NCBI RefSeq assembly: GCF_014205075.1
Contig: NZ_JACHMU010000001.1
Coordinates: 2,294,001-2,358,000, forward strand
Source of the DNA: Microbacterium ginsengiterrae
GTDB lineage: Bacteria > Actinomycetota > Actinomycetes > Actinomycetales > Microbacteriaceae
Reading direction: 5' to 3'
DNA: 64,000 nucleotides
The notes below the pieces were generated by a model, which was not told the origin of the DNA, ran no database searches, and worked only from the letters and a program-made list of their open reading frames with translations. The position numbers and the translations under genes are program-made. Positions within the stretch are counted from its first letter, which is position 1. Each line of letters starts with the position of its first letter. Of the stretch, positions 27,703 to 38,100 are shown in pieces.

Positions 27703-28655
27703 CAGTTCTCCAACGAAGGCATCGGGCGCCAGGTGCGGTCGCGGCCGATCCGACCGCCGTCGCGGAGCCCGCGGAACAGGTTGCTGGTGCCCCGGACCGT
27801 GCGCTCGACGAAGACGAGGCGGATCAGTTCCTTGAAGAACGTCGCGGTGGTCCCGAGCCCGAACAGGACAGGGTTGTAGACGCCGTGCACCCGGTAGTAG
27901 TTCTTGATGAACGCCCGGTTGCGCATGATGTAGTAGCGGTACGCGTTACTGGAGGCGTTCATGTGGCGCACGCCCATGTCCCACTGCTTGATCTCACGCG
28001 TGCGTCGGAGGACGAACTCGTTCACGATCACCGCCGTGGTCAGACGCGAGGCGAGCCATCCGTACATCTGGTCGTCCCAGTAGATGAAGAACCGCGGGTC
28101 CGGGAGACCGACCTGGGTGACGATCGATCGGTGGATGAACATCCCCTCGAAGCATCCGCTGTTCATCTCCTTGAAACCGGAGTCGTCGAAGCCCGCCGGC
28201 GCGAAGGGGATCGGGATGCCCATGCGATCGGCGATCCGGTACTGCCAGTAGAACTCGCTGCCGTCGTAGTCGTAGCGCCGGCCCTGGATGCTCTTGAACC
28301 GCGGCGCCCACTTGCCCATCTTCGCCAGGCCGTCGGGGAGGACCTCGACGTCGTCGTCCATGAGCCAGATCCACTCGCTGCCGAGCTCGTAGGCCGTCCG
28401 CATGCCTTCGCTGAAACCGCCGGAGCCACCGGTGTTGCTGTCGAGCCTGCGGTACACGATCTCGGTGCCGATGCCGTCCCTGAACGATTCGACGACATCG
28501 GTCGTGTCATCGGCGGATGCGTTGTCAATGATCACCACGTGGCCGGGCTTCGGTTCCATGGCCGTGATGCTCTTCAGAAGACCCGCGAGGAGGTGCGATC
28601 GGTTGTAGGTGACGATGACGATCGTCGCTGAAGCAGGGTCGAACGACGTGGTCAT
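27702..28655 (-). CDS. glfT1: Galactofuranosyltransferase GlfT1-like (GT2)
   Basis: 317 aa. Residues 10-115 hold the GT2 core: TIVIVTYNRSHLLAGLLKSI, VVIIDNASADD, LDSNTGGSGGFSEGM, and metal-binding WLMDDDVEVLP with Asp100-102. NSGCFEGMFIHR and FFIYWDDQMYGWL follow as in Rv3782-type enzymes. GlfT1 adds the first two Galf residues to the rhamnose-containing linker. The neighbours glf, Wzm/Wzt and GlfT2 support this, but the linker chemistry in this host is unknown. It overlaps GlfT2 at the start and the unknown membrane protein at the end. Confidence 0.82.
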   Translation of the reverse strand: MTTSFDPASATIVIVTYNRSHLLAGLLKSITAMEPKPGHVVIIDNASADDTTDVVESFRDGIGTEIVYRRLDSNTGGSGGFSEGMRTAYELGSEWIWLMDDDVEVLPDGLAKMGKWAPRFKSIQGRRYDYDGSEFYWQYRIADRMGIPIPFAPAGFDDSGFKEMNSGCFEGMFIHRSIVTQVGLPDPRFFIYWDDQMYGWLASRLTTAVIVNEFVLRRTREIKQWDMGVRHMNASSNAYRYYIMRNRAFIKNYYRVHGVYNPVLFGLGTTATFFKELIRLVFVERTVRGTSNLFRGLRDGGRIGRDRTWRPMPSLEN

Positions 28656-30562
28656 GCCTTCTCCTCGAAGATGCTGTGCCAGGACTCCGGGGAGACGAGC
28701 TCAGGGAGCGCCTGACGGTATCGCTTCTGCAGCTCGGGCCAACGGCGGCGCAACTGCGCATGCAGGCGGAAGCTCTCCCGCAGCATCCGGCGATACTTCC
28801 GGCGGTCGCGGGTGTAGATGTTCTTCCCCGAGCCGTCCGCGGTGCTGACGAGGGCGCTGTCGAAGGCCGGCAGACGCCACCAATGCGCGTCCTCCTTGCC
28901 GAACTCGACCTCGGGCCGTGCGACGTTCTCCGGGTTCGGCTGGTGGAGCCAGTGCGCGATGAGCGTGGACACCGTGAACCAGCGGAGCCGGAGACCGGAG
29001 GGGTTGTCCAGGCTGTTCCGCGACATCTGCTTGTAGACCTGGCGGCCGCGGCGCGAGTGCAGCACCGTGGAGGGATCTCGGTGCACGACCGTCTCAGGGT
29101 ATTCCGCGGCGAGGGCGCGAGCGGCGGGCATCGCCGTTGCGAGGTTCCGGCGCATGTGGGCGGGACCGGACAAGACGTCCTGAAGTGCGCGTGCGCGCAG
29201 CGCCACAGGGTAATACTGCATCATCATGAGGTGCTTGAGGTCGACGCGCCTGCTGTGCCTGATGAGGTGTCCGCCACGAGGCATATTGGAATGCAGGAGT
29301 CCAGCGACGATCCGGTTCCTGGCGTGGAAGTACGCCTGCCAATCGATGGTGTCGTCTTTGTTCACCCAGGAGACGTGCCACAGGGCCACGCCGGGAAGGG
29401 ACACCGTCGGGAAGCCGGCTTCACGCGCTCGAAGGCAGAATTCCGCATCGTCCCACTTGATGAATGCCGGCAGTGCGAGCCCGACCTTCCTGATCGCGTC
29501 CAGCGGGATCAGGCACATCCACCAGCCGTTGTAGTCGGCGTCCATCCGCATATGCAGCAGGCTGGACTGACGCAGATTCGATGAGCCGAAGTCGTGCGGC
29601 ATCTCCTCCTGATAGAGGTTGCGCCACATGAAGGGAGCCTCGTCGACGACCTCGGCCCAGCCGTGCAACTTGGGCCGGTCGAGCAGATCGAACATGTGTC
29701 CGCCGACGAGCATGGGAGTCGTCGCGTACTGCCCGAACACGATGGAGCGTCGCAGCGACTCCGGCTCCAGGCGCACGTCGTCGTCGAGCAGTTGGACGAA
29801 ATCGTTGTCCGGTCGCTGCAGAGTCTCGTGCATCGCCCTGGCGAATCCGCCTGAGCCGCCGAGATTCGGCTGGCGGATGATCTGAAGCGTCTCACCCAGC
29901 GCCTGTGCAACCTCGTCATAGCCCTCCTGGGCCGCGACCAGCTGGGTGCCCTGATCGACGAGGAAGATCCGGTCGACGAGTTCGAGCGCATCCGGTGCCG
30001 CGGCAAGTGCCTGCAGCGTCTCCACGCAGTAGTCGGGCTTGTTGTACGTCGTGATGCCCAGCGACGCCTTGCCGGTGCGCTCGGGAGCCTGCTCAGTCGT
30101 CCACTCGGCGCGCTCCAGGACCGCGGATTCGTCCTCGGCGACCATGTCGAACCAGATCCACCCGCCGTCGCTGTACTGCGTCAGCGCGAGGTCGAAATCC
30201 GTCACTGACTCGCCGCTCACTTCCCGCGTGTCGACGCGCTGGCGTACGCCCGATCCGTTCGACCGATACACGAGGATGGTCGCCGGTCCGGTCGTACGGA
30301 CCGTGAGCCGCACTTGGCGAACCCCGGTCCAGTGCTGCCAATATGACGCAGGGAACGCGTTGAAGTACGTGCCGAGGGAGACACGGCGCCCTGCCGTGAT
30401 CCGTGCCCTGTGGCGGTCGAGAATGTTGCCGAGTTGCGCGCGATTGGAGACGCGCACCGGCTTGTCGCCGATCAGCGACCACGTCTCCGGGTCGGCGTAC
30501 AGCGGAAGAAGGTCAGGGTCGCGATCGAGGGGGAAGACGACGTTCTGAAGGACGTGGGCCAC
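28652..30562 (-). CDS. glfT2: Galactofuranosyltransferase GlfT2-like
   Basis: 636 aa when started at GTG 30562, almost exactly the length of mycobacterial GlfT2 (637 aa). The frame is open to 31669, but that would run through the next gene. The start has GGAG 9 nt upstream. N-terminal beta-sandwich, GT-A core with LGITTYNKPDYCVETL (about 168-183), QPNLGGSGGFARAM (231-244), DXD site LLDDDVRLEP (D260-262), catalytic WDDAEFCL (D370, D371) and LWHVSWVNKDD, then a helical C-terminus. It polymerises alternating beta-1,5/1,6 Galf from UDP-Galf. Overlaps GlfT1 by 4 nt. Confidence 0.9.
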   Translation of the reverse strand: MAHVLQNVVFPLDRDPDLLPLYADPETWSLIGDKPVRVSNRAQLGNILDRHRARITAGRRVSLGTYFNAFPASYWQHWTGVRQVRLTVRTTGPATILVYRSNGSGVRQRVDTREVSGESVTDFDLALTQYSDGGWIWFDMVAEDESAVLERAEWTTEQAPERTGKASLGITTYNKPDYCVETLQALAAAPDALELVDRIFLVDQGTQLVAAQEGYDEVAQALGETLQIIRQPNLGGSGGFARAMHETLQRPDNDFVQLLDDDVRLEPESLRRSIVFGQYATTPMLVGGHMFDLLDRPKLHGWAEVVDEAPFMWRNLYQEEMPHDFGSSNLRQSSLLHMRMDADYNGWWMCLIPLDAIRKVGLALPAFIKWDDAEFCLRAREAGFPTVSLPGVALWHVSWVNKDDTIDWQAYFHARNRIVAGLLHSNMPRGGHLIRHSRRVDLKHLMMMQYYPVALRARALQDVLSGPAHMRRNLATAMPAARALAAEYPETVVHRDPSTVLHSRRGRQVYKQMSRNSLDNPSGLRLRWFTVSTLIAHWLHQPNPENVARPEVEFGKEDAHWWRLPAFDSALVSTADGSGKNIYTRDRRKYRRMLRESFRLHAQLRRRWPELQKRYRQALPELVSPESWHSIFEEKA

Positions 30563-30663
30563 GTGTGGGATCTCCGAAGTGTACGTCCGGACGAGATGAG
30601 GCGTGCGTCGTCCGGGAATCAGCGAGCACTCACAGCCTACCCGCCGTCCTGAGGGATTCCTGG

Positions 30664-31962
30664 TTACTCCTGCGGTCGCAGCGTCGGTATCGCACCGGTG
30701 TTCGCGGCGTCGATGCTCTCGCGCCATGACCGGGACTGACCGGCGCGCAGTGCGCACAGGACGAGCATGAACCAGCCGGGGCCGGTGAGGGTGAAGCTCT
30801 CGAACATCGAGTCGACCGCGAGGGTGACGAGGATCAGTGGCGTCCAGGCGAAGACGACCGAGCGGCGGACGCTGGCGACCAGCCATGAGCGCACGAGCGC
30901 GACGCCGCCCAGGAGCGCGAAGAGCAGGAAGCCGGCGATGCCCAGCTGCAGGAGCACGTCGAAGAACGCGTTCAGCGCGGTCTCGTGGCGGTCGCTGAGC
31001 AGGTAGTTGATGTAGGTGAACGGGAACTCCCCGCGCCCCCACTGGCCGAACCACCCCCATCCCTGGAACGGCTTGATCGCGACGAAGTCGAGGATCGTGT
31101 TCCACAGGTCCGCCCGCGTCGAGAAGTCCGACCCTGCGCCCATCCAGGCGATGATCCGGTGGCGGAAGCCGAACGCGAGCCCCAGTGCCAGGGTGACCAG
31201 CCCGCCGAGCACCCATTGCACGAGCGCACGATGGCGTGCCGGCGTATGCCTCACGACCGTCAGTGCGCCCGTCGCGGCGCCCACCACCACGGCGAGCACC
31301 AGGACGGTCGGCGACGCCGAGAGCAGGGCGAGGAACGCGGCAACGGCGATGGAGGGCACCGCGATCGCAGCGGCGAGGGACTGCGAACGCCACTCGATCG
31401 TGAAGGTGATCAGCGCGATGACCGCGATGAACCCGAGCATGTTGCGCGTGCCGAACAGCCCCTGGATGGGCCCCCCGAGTGCGAGGTTGCCCTCGACGCC
31501 GAGGAACGCGATCGGGACGTCGAGAAGGATGCCGGAGAGGATCTCGACGCCGAGGGAGAGCCCGAGCAGCACACGCAGCGTGTCGCCGATGGCCCTGACC
31601 GTCTGCAGCGTGTCGCGGATGTGCCCGATCGTGATCGCGACGAGTGCGAAGCCGAGCAGCCACATCCACCCGGCGATCGTCCCCGACCGATCCGTCGTCC
31701 AGAACACGCTGATGAGCGCGAGCGCGAGGAACATGATCAGCGACGTGGGTGCGATGCGCAGCACGGAGAGCTCCTCGCGCCGCACGACGAGGATGGCGAC
31801 GCCGAGAACGCCGAGGACCAGCATGATCGTCGCGAACGTCACCGACGAGGTCATCCGCTCGATCGCGAACGATCCGAACGTCGCCCCGAGCGCCGTCAGG
31901 GTGTAGGCGCGCGCCATCTCGACCGAGCCGAGCAACCAGCCGAGGGTGGCCTGCGGGGACAT
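30664..31962 (-). CDS. O-antigen ligase/polymerase-like membrane protein (first of tandem pair)
   Basis: 432 aa from ATG 31962, which overlaps the stop of the upstream gene. About ten to twelve hydrophobic segments, with a large periplasm-type loop containing RADLWNTILDFVAIKPFQGWGWFGQWGRGEFP near the C-terminal third, as in the Wzy/WaaL family. Such proteins polymerise or ligate glycans on the outer membrane face; here the target may be the galactan or another envelope polymer. A shared gene arrangement with the next gene suggests divergence of an old duplicate. It is separated from the GlfT2 gene by about 100 nt. Confidence 0.78.
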   Translation of the reverse strand: MSPQATLGWLLGSVEMARAYTLTALGATFGSFAIERMTSSVTFATIMLVLGVLGVAILVVRREELSVLRIAPTSLIMFLALALISVFWTTDRSGTIAGWMWLLGFALVAITIGHIRDTLQTVRAIGDTLRVLLGLSLGVEILSGILLDVPIAFLGVEGNLALGGPIQGLFGTRNMLGFIAVIALITFTIEWRSQSLAAAIAVPSIAVAAFLALLSASPTVLVLAVVVGAATGALTVVRHTPARHRALVQWVLGGLVTLALGLAFGFRHRIIAWMGAGSDFSTRADLWNTILDFVAIKPFQGWGWFGQWGRGEFPFTYINYLLSDRHETALNAFFDVLLQLGIAGFLLFALLGGVALVRSWLVASVRRSVVFAWTPLILVTLAVDSMFESFTLTGPGWFMLVLCALRAGQSRSWRESIDAANTGAIPTLRPQE

Positions 31963-33383
31963 CACGGGATGCGCCGTGCCTCGCGGCCGCGCTCGGTCAC
32001 ACGGGCTTGCTCGCTGAGTCCGACGCCGATCAGCGGTACCGCCTTGATCTTGAACGAGAACAGCACGAGCATCATCCAGCCCCACAGCATGATGGGCGTC
32101 GACTCCGCCAGCCCCTGCACGAGCAGCACGACGGTGAACAGCACCGGCAGCAGGGTCGCGGGGGAGTAGGGGCGGTCGGCGCGGAGGTCCCAGCGCGGGC
32201 GATCAGCGGCGAAGAACCACGAACGCCACAGCAGGCCGAGGTACGCCGCCGCCATGAGGACGAGCCCGACGACACCCAGCTGCATCAGCACGTCGAGCCA
32301 CATGTTGTGCGCGTGGAAGACCGTGATCCCGTGGTCGACGATCCAGCCGTCGAAAGCAGGGTCGGTGGGGACCCACGGACTGGAGAACCCGTTGCCGAGG
32401 ATCGGGTGATCGCCGGCGCGCTCGAGCACCTTCGCCCAGATGAGGTCGGTCCGCCCTGTGAGGTCGGCACCGCGTCCGAGGGCGGTGAAGAGCGGCTCGC
32501 GGAAGATCACCAGCGCGGCGACGGCGATCGCGACGATCCCACCGCAGGTCGCATACACACGAGTGCGCCCGGTGGGGGTGTGGGCGCGTCGGATGAGCAG
32601 TGCGACGAGCAGGACGACGCCTGCTGCCAGAGCGCACAGGTACGCCGTGGCCGACGCCGCGCGGAACATCAGATAGGCGGCGAGGACGGTCCACAGCGCA
32701 TGGGTGACGCGCCATCGCGCACGGAGGGCGATCCGCACCCCGAAGGTGATGATCGCGAAGAGGCAGATGATGGCGAGCACGTTGGAGTTGCCGACGATGC
32801 CCTGGATGCGACCGCCGTCGATGAGGTTGTCGCGCACCCAGTACCAGTGCGGGTCCGCTCCCTCCTCCGGAACGGGCAGGAAGTTCGGCAGCAGAGGGTG
32901 CCGAAGCACGACGGCGACGAGAAGCTCGAGCGCGAGCGAGAGCCCGATGATCCACTTGAACGCCGCGCTCAGCGACCGGATGATCTCCTGCCAGCTCAGC
33001 GCGTGCGCGATCAGGAGGGCGGCGACGGTGATCGAGGCGAGCAGCACCCAGGTGATGATCGTGGGCAACCGCCACTGCGACCAGGCGACGGAGAGCAGCG
33101 CCAGAGCCACGTATCCCAGGGCCGCCCACGGCAGGCGACGCCAGGCGAACGGCTGAGGACGACTGCGGGCGACCATCGGGATGCCGATGGCGCAGGTGAC
33201 CAGCAGCAGGACGAGCAGGACGATCCCCGCGCCGACCGGGCCGGCGAGGTTGTACACGGCCGTGTGCGCGAAGACGACGAACAGGGCGAGCGTCGCGTAC
33301 CCGCGCAGCAGCAACCGCCCCGTCGACTCGCGCTCGGGCGCTGCGGGCGGGGACACCACCGGGTGCTTCGTGTACTGCGCCAT
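31962..33383 (-). CDS. O-antigen ligase/polymerase-like membrane protein (second of tandem pair)
   Basis: 473 aa. ATG 33383 was chosen over the much longer open frame because TAGCCT sits 7 nt upstream and the sequence after it is membrane-protein-like from residue 29 onward. About ten to twelve transmembrane segments with the family loop GRTDLIWAKVLERAGDHPILGNGFSSPWVPT and AHNMWLDVLMQLG before the last helices. It is likely a Wzy/WaaL-type enzyme acting on the outer side of the membrane. The closest visible counterpart is the downstream gene, which also has an IQG-(F/V)-GN/TRN element. It is head of the minus-strand operon that includes glfT2/glfT1. Confidence 0.78.
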   Translation of the reverse strand: MAQYTKHPVVSPPAAPERESTGRLLLRGYATLALFVVFAHTAVYNLAGPVGAGIVLLVLLLVTCAIGIPMVARSRPQPFAWRRLPWAALGYVALALLSVAWSQWRLPTIITWVLLASITVAALLIAHALSWQEIIRSLSAAFKWIIGLSLALELLVAVVLRHPLLPNFLPVPEEGADPHWYWVRDNLIDGGRIQGIVGNSNVLAIICLFAIITFGVRIALRARWRVTHALWTVLAAYLMFRAASATAYLCALAAGVVLLVALLIRRAHTPTGRTRVYATCGGIVAIAVAALVIFREPLFTALGRGADLTGRTDLIWAKVLERAGDHPILGNGFSSPWVPTDPAFDGWIVDHGITVFHAHNMWLDVLMQLGVVGLVLMAAAYLGLLWRSWFFAADRPRWDLRADRPYSPATLLPVLFTVVLLVQGLAESTPIMLWGWMMLVLFSFKIKAVPLIGVGLSEQARVTERGREARRIP

Positions 33384-33449
33384 CGGACTCAGGCTACCGC
33401 GCGGTGACCGTGACGCCGCCGTGCCGCGGCGGGTCGGTACGCTGGCTGC
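33384..33449. promoter_or_regulatory. Divergent promoter region with two leaderless starts
   Basis: Minus strand: TAGCCT at 33391-33396, 7 nt before ATG 33383. Plus strand: TACGCT at 33438-33443, 6 nt before manA ATG 33450. No good -35 elements were seen. Confidence 0.5.
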
Positions 33450-34568
33450 ATGCTGCTGCCCCTCTCGAATGTGCCCCGCGACTACGCATGGGGCTCCACG
33501 TCTCTGCTGGCCGAGCTCGAAGGGCGCGAGCCCAGTGGTGCGCCGGAGGCCGAGGTGTGGTTCGGCGACCACCCCGGCGACCCTGCGGACGTCGCGGACG
33601 GGACGACCCTCGATGCCGTCACCGGGGGGACGCTGCCCTACCTTCTCAAGCTGCTCGCCGCCGCCGACCCGCTGTCGATCCAGGTGCACCCCACGGTCGC
33701 GCAGGCTCGCGAAGGGTGGGCCCGGGAGTCGCATCTCGCCGTCGACGATCCGACCCGCAACTACCGCGACGACAACCACAAGCCCGAGCTCATCGTCGCC
33801 CTGAGCGAGCGCTTCGAGGCGCTGGGCGGGCTGCGGCCGGTCGCCGACACGCTCCGCCTCCTCGAGGGCCTCGGGGACTCCGACGGCGTCGTCGCACTGC
33901 GCACACGCCTGTCCGGCGATGGGGACGTGCTGCGCGACGCCGTCGCCTGGCTGCTCTCCGGATCCGCTCAGCGCGAGGTCGACGACATCATCCGTGCGGT
34001 CGACGCCGCGTCGTCCGAGGAGTTCGCCGAGGAGATCGCCGCCGTCCGCTCGATCGCCTCGCGGAACCAGGGCGATCCGGGGGTCGTCGTCGCCCTCCTG
34101 ATGAACTTCATCGTGCTCCGTCGCGGCGAGGGGATCTTCCTGCGCGCCGGTCTGCTGCACGCGTACGTGTCCGGCCTCGGCGTCGAGATCATGGCCGCGA
34201 GTGACAACGTGCTGCGCGGCGGTCTCACCCCCAAGCACATCGACGTCCCCGAGCTCCTGTCCGTCCTCGACACCACGCCGGGTGTCGTGCCGGTACTGCG
34301 CCCGGCGGCGGACGGCCCCGTGACGGCCTATCCGGTGGATGTGCCGGACTTCTCGCTGCGACGCGTCGCGCTCGAGGGCGGTCGGCTGCCGCTCGACGTC
34401 TCCGGCCCCGCGATGGCACTCGTGACGGCGGGGCGCGTGGACGTCGAGGGCGCAGACGGCGTCGCGGTCACCGTGCCGGTGGGTGAGGCCGTGTTCGCGA
34501 CCGCGGACGAGACGGCACTCGTGCTCTCCGGGACGGGTGAGGTCTTCCTCGCGCAGCCGGGTGCCTGA
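33450..34568 (+). CDS. manA: Mannose-6-phosphate isomerase, class I
   Basis: 372 aa. PMI type I landmarks: RDYAWGSTSLLAEL, AEVWFGDHP, PYLLKLLAAADPLSIQVHP (zinc-site His), DDNHKPELIVAL with the second metal-binding set, and GLLHAYVSGLGVEIMAASDNVLRGGLTPKHIDV. It interconverts fructose 6-phosphate and mannose 6-phosphate and feeds mannose-nucleotide synthesis for envelope glycans. Start has TACGCT 6 nt upstream, no ribosome binding site. In actinobacteria manA commonly lies close to whiB2 and DUF3499, as it does here. Confidence 0.95.
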   Translation: MLLPLSNVPRDYAWGSTSLLAELEGREPSGAPEAEVWFGDHPGDPADVADGTTLDAVTGGTLPYLLKLLAAADPLSIQVHPTVAQAREGWARESHLAVDDPTRNYRDDNHKPELIVALSERFEALGGLRPVADTLRLLEGLGDSDGVVALRTRLSGDGDVLRDAVAWLLSGSAQREVDDIIRAVDAASSEEFAEEIAAVRSIASRNQGDPGVVVALLMNFIVLRRGEGIFLRAGLLHAYVSGLGVEIMAASDNVLRGGLTPKHIDVPELLSVLDTTPGVVPVLRPAADGPVTAYPVDVPDFSLRRVALEGGRLPLDVSGPAMALVTAGRVDVEGADGVAVTVPVGEAVFATADETALVLSGTGEVFLAQPGA

Positions 34569-34778
34569 CGACCCGATTCTCCGACCGACGGCATCCGGGG
34601 CGACCGGCCGACATCCGCATGCCCACGCGGGTTTCGGGGCGACACGCCGACGACACGCCGTGAACCTTAAAGACGCCGTTGAGGGTTTACGATCCGCGAC
34701 TTGACCGGAGCGAATGACACAGGTGTAATTAGTGGAGCATGGCCCAGCGGGGGGCAGTAATAGGGCAAGGAGAACGAT
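34569..34778 (+). promoter_or_regulatory. whiB promoter region
   Basis: This 210-nt gap holds a sigma-70-like promoter, TTGACC (34701-34706), a 17-nt spacer, then TGTAAT (34724-34729), giving a start near 34736 and a leader of about 43 nt. AAGGAGA precedes the whiB ATG. An AT-rich patch (CCTTAAAG and GTTTACG) lies just upstream of the -35. Nothing else was recognised here. Confidence 0.6.
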
Positions 34779-35096
34779 ATGACGGGTTACCGTTCCGACG
34801 TTCCCGAGAACTGGTTTGTCGATCCGGTCAATCTCGGGGTTCCCGGGGTCAGGCGCCCCGAGCGCGAGGACGACACGGCGCTCTCCTGGCAGACCGACGC
34901 GCTGTGCTCACAGACGGACCCGGAGGCGTTCTTCCCCGAGAAGGGCGGGTCCACCCGCGACGCCAAGCGCATCTGCTCATCATGCGACGTCCGTGGCGAG
35001 TGCCTCGAATACGCCCTGTCGAACGACGAGCGATTCGGCATCTGGGGCGGGCTCAGCGAACGCGAGCGGCGCAAGCTCAAGCGCCAGGCCGGCTGA
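34779..35096 (+). CDS. WhiB family iron-sulfur transcriptional regulator (WhiB2/WhmD-like)
   Basis: 105 aa. Four cluster-ligating cysteines C43, C66, C69, C75 in the C-X22-C-X2-C-X5-C pattern, then the FGIWGGLSERERRKLKR turn and basic tail that bind sigma factor and DNA. WhmD/WhiB2 orthologues are needed for septation in mycobacteria. The position next to manA, the DUF5719 protein and DUF3499 supports this orthology (Rv3255-Rv3260 region). ATG has AAGGAGA 6 nt upstream and a clear sigma-70-type promoter. Confidence 0.92.
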   Translation: MTGYRSDVPENWFVDPVNLGVPGVRRPEREDDTALSWQTDALCSQTDPEAFFPEKGGSTRDAKRICSSCDVRGECLEYALSNDERFGIWGGLSERERRKLKRQAG

Positions 35097-35148
35097 CCTT
35101 TCGCCCGCGACACCGCGCGCCCTGACGGCGGCACCGTGACCCAGCGCA

Positions 35149-35154
35149 TAGGCT
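35149..35154 (+). promoter_or_regulatory. -10 TAGGCT before the giant GT2 gene
   Basis: TAGGCT ends 9 nt before ATG 35164, giving at most a very short leader. Confidence 0.4.
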
Positions 35155-35163
35155 GACGAGGCC

Positions 35164-38100
35164 ATGCCAACCCGAGTTCATGCCATCATCGTCGCGCGCC
35201 CCGGTGCCTCCGCTCACGCACAGCTGCTGCGCACGCTCGACGCCCTGACCCTGCAGACCCGCAGGCCGGATGCCGTCACACTGATCGTCTGCGGCGACGG
35301 AACCGCGGCGCGGGAGAGCGACGCGATCGGGCGCGTCGTCGAGAGCATCATCCAGACCCGTGGCGGCACATCGTACGCCGAGGCCGTCGAGATCGCCCAG
35401 CCACGGGTTCCCGCCGGCTCAGCCGTCTGGCTCCTCGCCCACGACACCGCTCCCCATCCGCGCGCTCTTGCCCGCCTGGCCGGTGCCCTGGAACGTTCCC
35501 CTTCCGCCGTCATCGCGGCCCCGAAGCTCGTCGACGTCGACAACGACCGCGAACTCGTGAGCCTCGGCGTGACGATGACGCGACTCGGGAGGTCGGTCGA
35601 GCTCGCCGCGGGTGAGCTCGACCAGAACCAGCACGACGGCCGTGACGATGCGCTGGGCGCCGACATCCGCGGCATGCTCATCCGTGGCGCCGCACGCGAG
35701 CACCTCATGCCGGACCCGGCCCTCGCGGGTGCAGACGAGGGCCTCGACCTCGGTGTGCGTGCCCGCCTCGGCGGGGGCCGTGTCGCGCTCGCGCCGACGG
35801 CCCGCGTCTCGGTGAGCCCGGACGGCGCGGCCGCTCTCCCGCAGCGCATCGGGCAGCGTGCATACGCGACGCGTCTGGCTCAGCTGCATCGGCGTCTCGC
35901 CTACGCGCCGGCTGCCGTCGTCCCGTTGCACTGGCTGTCGCTGTTGCCGCTGGCCCTGTGGCGGACGATCGTCCATCTGATCGCGAAACGACCGGCATCC
36001 GTGCTCCCAGAGTGGGGTGCAGCGTTCACCGAGATGATCCGGTTCGGCGCCGTGGCGAGATCACGGCGGCGCATCCGCTCCTTCCGCAACGCCTCATGGG
36101 CGAGCATCGCACCGCTGCGCGTCACGCGCGGAGAACTGCGTCGACGCCTCGATGACGGCCACGGCAGTGAGGGCGGCGCCGTCAGCGAACTCAACTTCTT
36201 CTCCGGCGGGGGCGCATGGGCGGTGCTCGGGGCGCTCGCCGTCAGCGTCGCGTCCTTCACGACCCTGCTCGCATGGCCCGCCGTCGGCGGGGGTGCACTG
36301 CTGCCGCTGCGCGACACCGTCGCCGGGCTCTGGCAGGACGCGGCATGGGGTCAGCGCGACGTCGGCATCAACCTCGTCGGACCCGCCGACCCGTTCGCCG
36401 GGGTCGTCGCCGTCATCGGCACGCTGTGGGCGGGCGCACCGTCCTTCGCGATCGTGCTCCTGTGGCTCCTGGCGCTGCCTCTCGCGGTGCTCGGCGGCTG
36501 GTTCGCCGCCACGAGGATCACCGACCGCGCGGGAATGCGGATCTTCGGCGGAGTGGCCTGGGCGCTCGCACCGACCTTCCTCACCGCGCTGGTCGAGGGC
36601 CGTCCCTCGGCAGTGCTGCTGCATCTGCTCCTGCCCTGGCTGTTCCACACCGCCGTCGTCGCCCACCGGTCGTGGGGCGCTGCCGGCGCGGCATCCATCG
36701 TCCTCGCCGCGACCGTCGCGTGCGCTCCGTCCCTCGCGCCGGCGCTCGCACTGCTCTGGGTGATGGCCATCATCATCGTGCTGTCGCGGGCCTGGTTCCA
36801 CGGCGCTGTCCGACTGCTGTGGATGCTCGTCCCGACCGCGGCGCTGTTCGCGCCGCTGGCCCTGTGGCAGGCGCAGCGCGGCAACATCTGGGCGGTCTTC
36901 GCCGACCCCGGCTTCGCATGGGCCGGTCCTCAGGTCGCCGCCGACAGCGCAGGCAGGCTCCTGCTCGCCTCCGGGTTCCCGACGCCGGACCTCGCGGGGT
37001 GGATGGATGTCATCGACCCCGCCGTGGCCGCCTTCGCACCGCTGCTGATCGCACCTCTCGCCCTGCTGGCACTCGCCGCCGCCGTCGCACCTCGTTGGGG
37101 CGCCGGCATCGCGCTGCTCGTGGTCACGATGACCGGTCTCGTCACGTCGTTCCTGTCCGTCGGGGTGATCGTCACGTTCTCACAGGGGATGCCGGTGGAG
37201 ATCTGGCCAGGCACCGGGCTGAGCCTCGCATGGGCCGGACTCGTCGGCGCGGCTCTCGTCACGCTCGACACCGCGATCACGATGCCACGGCTCCGGGTGG
37301 CCGCCGTCACGGTGGCAGGGCTCGCCCTGCTCGCCTGTGCCGTCCCCGCGCTCACGGCGCTGCACACCGGTCGCACCGTCCTCACCAACGGACCGGAGAG
37401 CACTCTTCCCGCCTATGTCGCCGCAGAGGCGCGGGGCGACCGCGACATCGCGACTCTCGTGCTCACTCCGCAGAACGACGGAGGCCTGGCCGTCGACGTC
37501 GTATGGGGATCGAGCGCCACGCTCGGTGCGCAGTCCACGATCATGAACACGGCCACTCGGCCACAGGGACTCGACATGAGCGGGTTCGCTGTGGATCTGC
37601 TCTCGCCGCGGTCCTTCGACGCCGCGGGCGAACTCGGCGGTCACGGCATCCTGTTCGTCCTGCTCGACCAGGTCGACGGCGCCGAGTCCGACGCCGCTCG
37701 CGCGTTCCGCGTGGAAGCGATCACGGCACTGGACCAGCGCTCCGGGTTCGTCAAGGTCGGCGAGACCGACAAGGGCGTCCTGTGGCGCCTCGAGACCGCG
37801 CCGGCCGCGCGCACGGGGCTCAGCGCGGGCGAAGCGGGCACGAGCAGTACGGTCACCGCGATCCAGATCGCCGTGCTCCTTGCGGCGTTCCTGCTCGCCA
37901 TCCCGACCAGGGCATCGCGCCGCGCGGCCCGTGCCCAGTCGCGCATCGTCGGGCGGTCGCCGGAGGAGCCCATCGTCCTACCCCGACGACGCGACGACCT
38001 CACCGGGGATCTGGTGGACGAGGATCCGGTGATCGACGCGCCCAAGAAGCCGATCCAGGGGGAGACCCCGCTCGACGATCGGTCCTACGCCGAGAGCGCG

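Noticed and set aside
30563-31669. N-terminal extension of GlfT2 up to 31669
   Set aside because: Would run antiparallel through no real domain and over the next gene; GTG 30562 gives the family length.
30985-33407. Plus-strand open frames over the two Wzy/WaaL-like genes
   Set aside because: Highly charged low-complexity translations, antisense to clear polytopic membrane proteins.
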